Source: Zygnema cylindricum (lineage: Eukaryota > Streptophyta > Zygnematophyceae > Zygnematales > Zygnemataceae). From it: a stretch of 64,000 bases of DNA. The notes under the pieces are model-generated. The model made no database searches. It was given only the letters and a program-made list of their open reading frames with translations, and had not been told where the DNA came from. Made by a program: the position numbers and the translations under genes. Each line of letters opens with the position of its first letter. Within the stretch, counting starts at the first letter, position 1. Below, one piece after another: positions 58,452-64,000 of the stretch. The stretch covers positions 124,001-188,000 of the forward strand of contig JBBHKE010003003.1 in assembly GCA_037447655.1 (NCBI GenBank), in the 5' to 3' direction.

Positions 58452-59273
58452 CCTCTAGTACCACAGGACACCATTCCGTAACAGATTTGCAGCTACGTTT
58501 TTTTTAACAGCTAACGGACGAATGCATAAGATACAGTATGGGTTTCGAACAAGCCCCTGTGGCTGTAAGTATTCGTCGTTCTTTTCGAATCGGGCGAGAC
58601 TGCAACCGTACGGATAAAAATCCATTAGACTCGAAATATCTAATTCGTGAACCGAAAAACCATTACGTTCGGATTCGGCAATAAATTCAAATCCGTATTC
58701 CGACGTTTCTTGACCTTAATCACACAACCTTTGCAATTTCCATCCGCCAATCAGGAATCCGGACTTCCCCTATGCCCTGTCACACTATCTACGTATGCGG
58801 TGCACAACAACGTGACAGACGAAGTCACGCATGTCACATGCACGTGCACGAGTTTTCAGCCACGTGACGTGACACTGCCAGCGAAACAATTTTCTTTGCA
58901 ATTTTAAAATTTTCTTTAGCGGGGACGGCTTTTCTGGCAGGCGAACCGAACCGACTATTTGGTGGTTCCGGAATATTTATGATGTGTGAACACTTAGTTA
59001 CTGTACGGTCCAGTGAATTACAGTACAGTACTTGTACTCTACGACCAAATTTAATTAATATCGATGTGACGCCACGTGGCCAGCCACATGAGAATTTACG
59101 GGCGGCGCTGTGGTTGGCGCCTAGCGTTGTCTCCACGCGCTAAATCGGATACGGTGTATCGGGTATCGGCTATTTCTGATCGGATCCGGTGGGTGTCTCA
59201 TATGTGTACTATTTCGTACAGTTTTTTTTGGACTGTCAACCTAACCTTTTCTATGGTTATCACTACAGTACAG
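58452..59273. other. Intergenic, no gene seen
   Basis: Mixed composition with CACGTGAC-like words and GTACAGTAC repeats. No coding motif recognised. Confidence 0.35.
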
Positions 59274-59275
59274 TA

Positions 59276-59486
59276 CACCGTGAATCGCTATTAGCGTCAA
59301 TATTGTTTTAGCCACTTAAAACATATTTTTTCCTTACACATTAATGCGAATTTCGATTTAAAATCGCCAATTGGAAGCTGAGAATCTTAGCTTTCAATCG
59401 CAACCGTAAGATCGACAATCCGGTAAGTGTGTACGGAGATGTTATAAGTGGCGAAAAAAACATTACGCTAAAAGCGAATCACGGTG
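59276..59486. mobile_element. MITE, CACCG family, 211 bp
   Basis: Ends CACCGTGAATCGCTATTAGC and GCTAAAAGCGAATCACGGTG. TA on the left; CA on the right where TA is expected. Confidence 0.82.
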
Positions 59487-62400
59487 CACTGTACTTATTC
59501 TAACACGGGCCGCACACTTGTACGAATAACTGGACTACTAACTGGAACGCTAAGTGTACGTAGGCAAAGCTTTAATTCGACGTTGCCGACGCGTACCCGC
59601 GGCTGTACGTCTGTACATCATTGGATGTACGGATATTGTCGATATTACCGTACCATCTGCGGCTGTTAAAAACCATTCATTGGCTGCCACATGTACTCGT
59701 GGGACTGCCGCCTCTAAGCCCTGTCGGTACACTTTTGTCCTTTGTGGTCGCAATAGGACCAGCAGCCGAGAGGCTCCTCGATTGCGAATGGGCCACTCGA
59801 TAAAGTACAGTACGGATTCACCTGGTGCCATGGACAAAATATTCCGTTCACTCTTTCGTCGTCATCGTTCTTTGACAAATGCTTAAGACAGCGAAGGGAA
59901 TTGTCATTATTGTCCGGTCCAGGCTCACCTGCGTGATACTCGCACCGTACGATATTTCAAGGATCGACGGCTGGGACCGTGCCCATATCACTTCCTAAAC
60001 GACAAACGCCATCGCAGGTTGAAGCGAAGGCACGTGTCAATGATCCCGTTAAGAGCATAGGTTCACTCACCAATCGGGTGACGCTGCGTCTAGCGTAATG
60101 AGACAAAAGGATGCCTCTTCTCTTCGTGGCTCTTTCCCTTATATAGTATGGTTGTACCCTTTTGTACCTACGTTTTCTCCACAGGGAACTCTTTGAGGGC
60201 ATTCGGAGGTCCACAATTGTAGACAATGATTGCCGCACTTTGTACGTCCTTTGCCCATCGACATTCGAGTGGTTGAGTGTCACGGTGTACGGACGAACCT
60301 TTTTTTACGATGACCGTATATCGCGGGCTCCCAAATGAACATCCCCACGCGTGAGATCTGACAATAAATAAGTGTGCCAAGAATATGTTGTTCCGCCGTT
60401 CGCGCCGTTTAAACATCAAACCGTACCATTGTCTTTTTACTCCCAAACCGTACCGCTGTCGCTTCGATCCAAAACCGTCCTTTAACTCTTGTATTGTACA
60501 GCTGTCGTTTTTCTGCAAAACCGTACGGCCATGAAACAGAAGCTACGTGTGAGCGTAAAACTTGTCACGCAGTTTTTTGAAACAGAAACATTCAATCGGC
60601 CGTACATTGCCAAACTCGTCGAACCCTTCCGTCTACATGGCACGTCACATCCGGACAAACGGCCAAATCTGTCGGAATGGAAAAGTGCGCTTCCTTGCTG
60701 TTTCATAGGCATATCTGCCGAGAAACCTAGGAGGACACGTGTTCCAAAACTGCATCGGGGATTTTCCTGAACACACGCGTACGTACGCCCAGTAGTACGG
60801 CCAGTCGAATCCAATCGCCTTCCTTCAGTTTCATATGCAAACCGTTTACAGCCTGCGCAAACTAACAGCTGACACGTGGCCAGGAAAAACAGTCGTACGG
60901 GTAGCAGAAGGAAGTCGAAAGGACGAATTGCGTACCGCGGGATTGGCGGCCAAAGGATGACTTACCGTTTTGTCCTTTCTGTATTTCTGCTACGCGACAA
61001 TTAAGTTGGCCAGCCTTTGGCAGTAAGCCTCCGGAGGTGATTGATTTGTTGTCATAACAGTGCTGCGGATACGACAAAGACGTTTCTGTTACCTATCCAA
61101 AAAAAGACAAAAAAAACCGACATCGTGGTTAAAGATCCACTAGCGCGACAAAAAATTAAAGAATGTCACGGGATGCAAACTTCCCGCCGAAAATTCAAAA
61201 GAAATTCGATTCCGTAAATTACGGAGGAAAGAAACATTTTGCGATTTCGGATCGTGTGACGCATATAACGAGCTGGCTTCCGTTCCTCTGCCACGTCATC
61301 ATTTATTTGGCTTGCTGCCAGATCCATATGCGGCATATTTTGTAATACCGTGACAAGAGAAGATCGGATTCGATTCAAAAGCGCATAATTTAACGACCGG
61401 TTTTTTGACCGTTTGCAACAAGTTTCTGCCGGTTGTCATTCGTACTCTACCTAGCTGGATGAGAAATCAAATCTTTTGGTGTCTGCAGCAATGCTTCAAT
61501 TTTTTCGGGTTTGATCGCGGAAATTTTAGCCGTACTGTACTGTACTAGTATGTACTGTAATGTTCGTTACTGTACTGTTCGGTAAAGATTTGGCGAGACG
61601 CCTATTCTATCTGGAAAATAAATGAATAATGTACCTCACGAAAAGTGGTACAGCTCTCAGTGGAATATCGGTAAAAATCGACCAATCAAAATTTATCGGC
61701 AAACTTCATCAATATCGCCACCGTGGTAGTCAATACTGATATCGCTCGACGTCGACCTCGAATTCACTCAATATGCTAGGCACTAAGAAAAGAAAAGAGG
61801 TATTAGCAATGTTACATTTTCACTAATATGCCCCAAAGCATTAAACGTTTTCTTAACCGTTTAAGTCTTTGTGAAAAGTGAAAACCATTTCTCCAGTTTA
61901 ACCCCACCATTTTTCACTTGCAAATATTGTATAAAATCTTTATAAAAGAACTACAATTGTTAAAGTAAATAGGGTTTAAATTGCATAATTTAATTTTCGT
62001 TCTCTATTTTGTTATCGTAGTTTCCTTTCAAACCACCTAGTACATGGCATTACGTGGACTATGACAATCTCAGGAAAGTAGGCAGCAAAAGTCACAAAAT
62101 TTAAAGAAATATATTCAAAAGATTATTCTATCTCTTGTTTTGTTTTTTATTACTTTTAATAAAAACCATTGCAATAACATACGTTTCATCTTGTCGATTT
62201 ATTTTTCAACATAAGATGCGTGTACGACTCCGATTTGATCATATGTCTCTCCTCTTTACATACATTTGGTAGAAAGACACATGTATATTGTCATTCAATC
62301 ACGATATAGACTCTCATTTGGACAAATGAAATAAAGTCTCACATAAGAGACAAAAGTTTAGTTCGAGAAGAAATTTGAGACCTTACAAGTTCGCAAAACT

Positions 62401-64000
62401 AAATCTACAACTGTATATGATTGGCGTCTTTATTTACTTACAATCTAATGTTCCCCTGTGACCTTAAATTGACTCACATCTAGACAACGACTACAACGGA
62501 GCACAAAATTATATATCAAAAGTAAGATAGTTGCTTGTGAGGATTGTTGTAATCCAACTTTCGTCGCAGTAATCCAAATTGCACGACTATCTAAACCGTT
62601 GGTTAATTTTTCCCATTTGCTTCTGTAGTGAAAAAGATGGTGGTACGATCGTATCACATAAGGTGGTCGGCGTATGTGACCAAGCTAAATAGTGAAAGTC
62701 TTGTACTTAAGGGTTCAATGACATTTTACAAGAAATTGACCATTTTTAAAGGTAATTGAGGCAATGGATATCATAGTGTCATCCTATTAGGTTTTATGTT
62801 ACCTTGTGTTTGTCGTTTGATAATGTTAACAAAGTCTTAAGGTGTGTAAATGTATGTATGTCAATCTATTCGATAAAAAGTTAGGCAACGAAATATAAGC
62901 ACTAAATGTGACAAACGTAACAAAAAAATAGGGTAAAAATATCGTTTTGTCTACCATAACAGTGATTTAACTTCACAAAGTCATGAATGCAAAATCACGG
63001 ATAAATACATAAAAGAATAATTGTCCAATATAACAAAACTGATATCTACTTTAACTTTGAAGGGTTTTCTCGATTCATTAATGCAACGCACGACTACGCA
63101 TAGGAGATAACATAACTACATTTAAAAACATAATTTGGTTCCTCAAGGTATATTCCGATCGACAACATCACAAATAAATTGGAGTGGTAACCATTGAAAA
63201 AAATACTGATCAAATATGTGATCGACTAAGTCTAAAAAGACGTGGCCGTGTTCTAACAATTCCAAACTATTTTTTGAGAGCTCAATAATTCTCGAGGTCG
63301 TAAATTTGTAAAGGGTAGGGTGCTAAGTAATAACTAGCACTATTCATTTTAATGTAACAAGATTATGAAATTGTATGTCTTCTTGTGATTTTGAAATGGG
63401 GTAAATCCTAAAGAAGGCGCATTCAAGTAGAACACCTAACGTGGCCTATAAGTATATGTGGAAACTATAATCGCGCACAAGCTCTTTCACTTTGATTGGC
63501 ATACACGCATTTAAGATTTTTTTCCTGAAAGACACGTAGCCCACATTCGCTCTACAAAATTTCGGTCGTATTATGTAGATGTAATGTGTCTATATACTCA
63601 TTTTAATAATGCAAAATAAGTTGGTATGTATAATCTCAATTCTTATCCACAAACACCAAATAGAATTTGTTTATAGTTTTGAAGAATGTTGGCCAATTGG
63701 CTGATGAAGTGAGCAGTAGAAGTTGTTTTGACTTTGGCGTTGTGGTTTAAGACGACCAGTTGATTTTTAATTAATAAACTTATTTTCATATTTATTACAT
63801 AGGATTTCCGACCAATCAGGTGAGCATTAAAAGAGATAAATCTCGATACACCGCACTAGGCCAAAAGGAACTACAAATATCTCCGCTTATCCATATCGCA
63901 TAGGAACTATAACCGATATTGACGATTTTCTTAAGAAAGCGTACAGTACACTCTAGTCAGACGCTTCGCTGCGCATAACGACGAAACCGTCTATTCCTCT
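59487..64000. other. Intergenic, nothing recognised
   Basis: 59.5-61.6 kb is richer in G and C, with open frames of 60-116 codons on both strands that overlap each other and show no family motif. 61.6-64 kb is AT-rich; a 70-codon minus-strand frame (62657-62445) is likewise unrecognised. Four irregular AAACCGT-headed units lie at 60417-60535. No RNA gene or repeat end was found. Confidence 0.35.

Noticed and set aside
59554-60814. Overlapping open frames of 90-116 codons on both strands
   Set aside because: No family motif, no splice logic, and mutually overlapping; treated as chance.

Overview
The window is nuclear DNA of a transposon-rich eukaryote, almost certainly a streptophyte (plant or charophyte-type green alga). 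It carries one recognisable host gene and about 55 kb of nested mobile elements and simple-sequence DNA. The organism call rests on an intron-rich gene for the nuclear export receptor exportin-1 (XPO1/CRM1), plant-type Ty1/copia, Ty3/gypsy and hAT elements, and many small inverted-repeat elements. The XPO1 protein differs at many positions from what I know of land-plant versions, so a charophyte or other early-diverging lineage is a reasonable guess, not a demonstration.

Layout. 1-7.04 kb: the first ten exons of XPO1 on the minus strand, running off the left edge. 7.04-9.9 kb: upstream DNA and three small terminal-inverted-repeat elements. 9.9-14.0 kb: a decayed Ty3/gypsy element on the plus strand, cut by copia element A. 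14.0-18.3 kb: copia A, minus strand, with only its 3' LTR left. 18.3-21.3 kb: LTR fragments, then a broken hAT transposase. 21.33-27.79 kb: copia B, minus strand, complete from LTR to LTR with target duplication CGCAT. 27.8-35.5 kb: a 1.2-kb palindrome, a MITE, PIF/Harbinger-like elements, a solo LTR and unrecognised DNA. 35.54-47.43 kb: copia C, plus strand, target duplication AGACC, with complete copia D (40.49-46.63 kb, minus strand) inserted in its 3' LTR. 47.4-49.0 kb: a decayed gene of unknown family. 49.6-54.9 kb: purine tracts, TA and ATA repeats, a 20-bp tandem array and a composite palindromic satellite. 55.2-59.5 kb: a stack of MITEs, two of them split by Harbinger-like elements. 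59.5-64 kb: nothing recognisable.

The genes do not form a pathway. What links them is insertion history: gypsy before copia A; copia C before copia D; MITEs before Harbinger-like elements. The most informative observations are these. The copia LTRs contain the gag start codon, like yeast Ty1. The primer-binding sites match the anticodon arm of initiator tRNA-Met, the half-tRNA priming used by Drosophila copia and Ty5. Two Harbinger-like elements entered the same base position of the TIR of a MITE family. I see no CRISPR array, rRNA gene, convincing tRNA gene or operon. I found no new multi-gene system.
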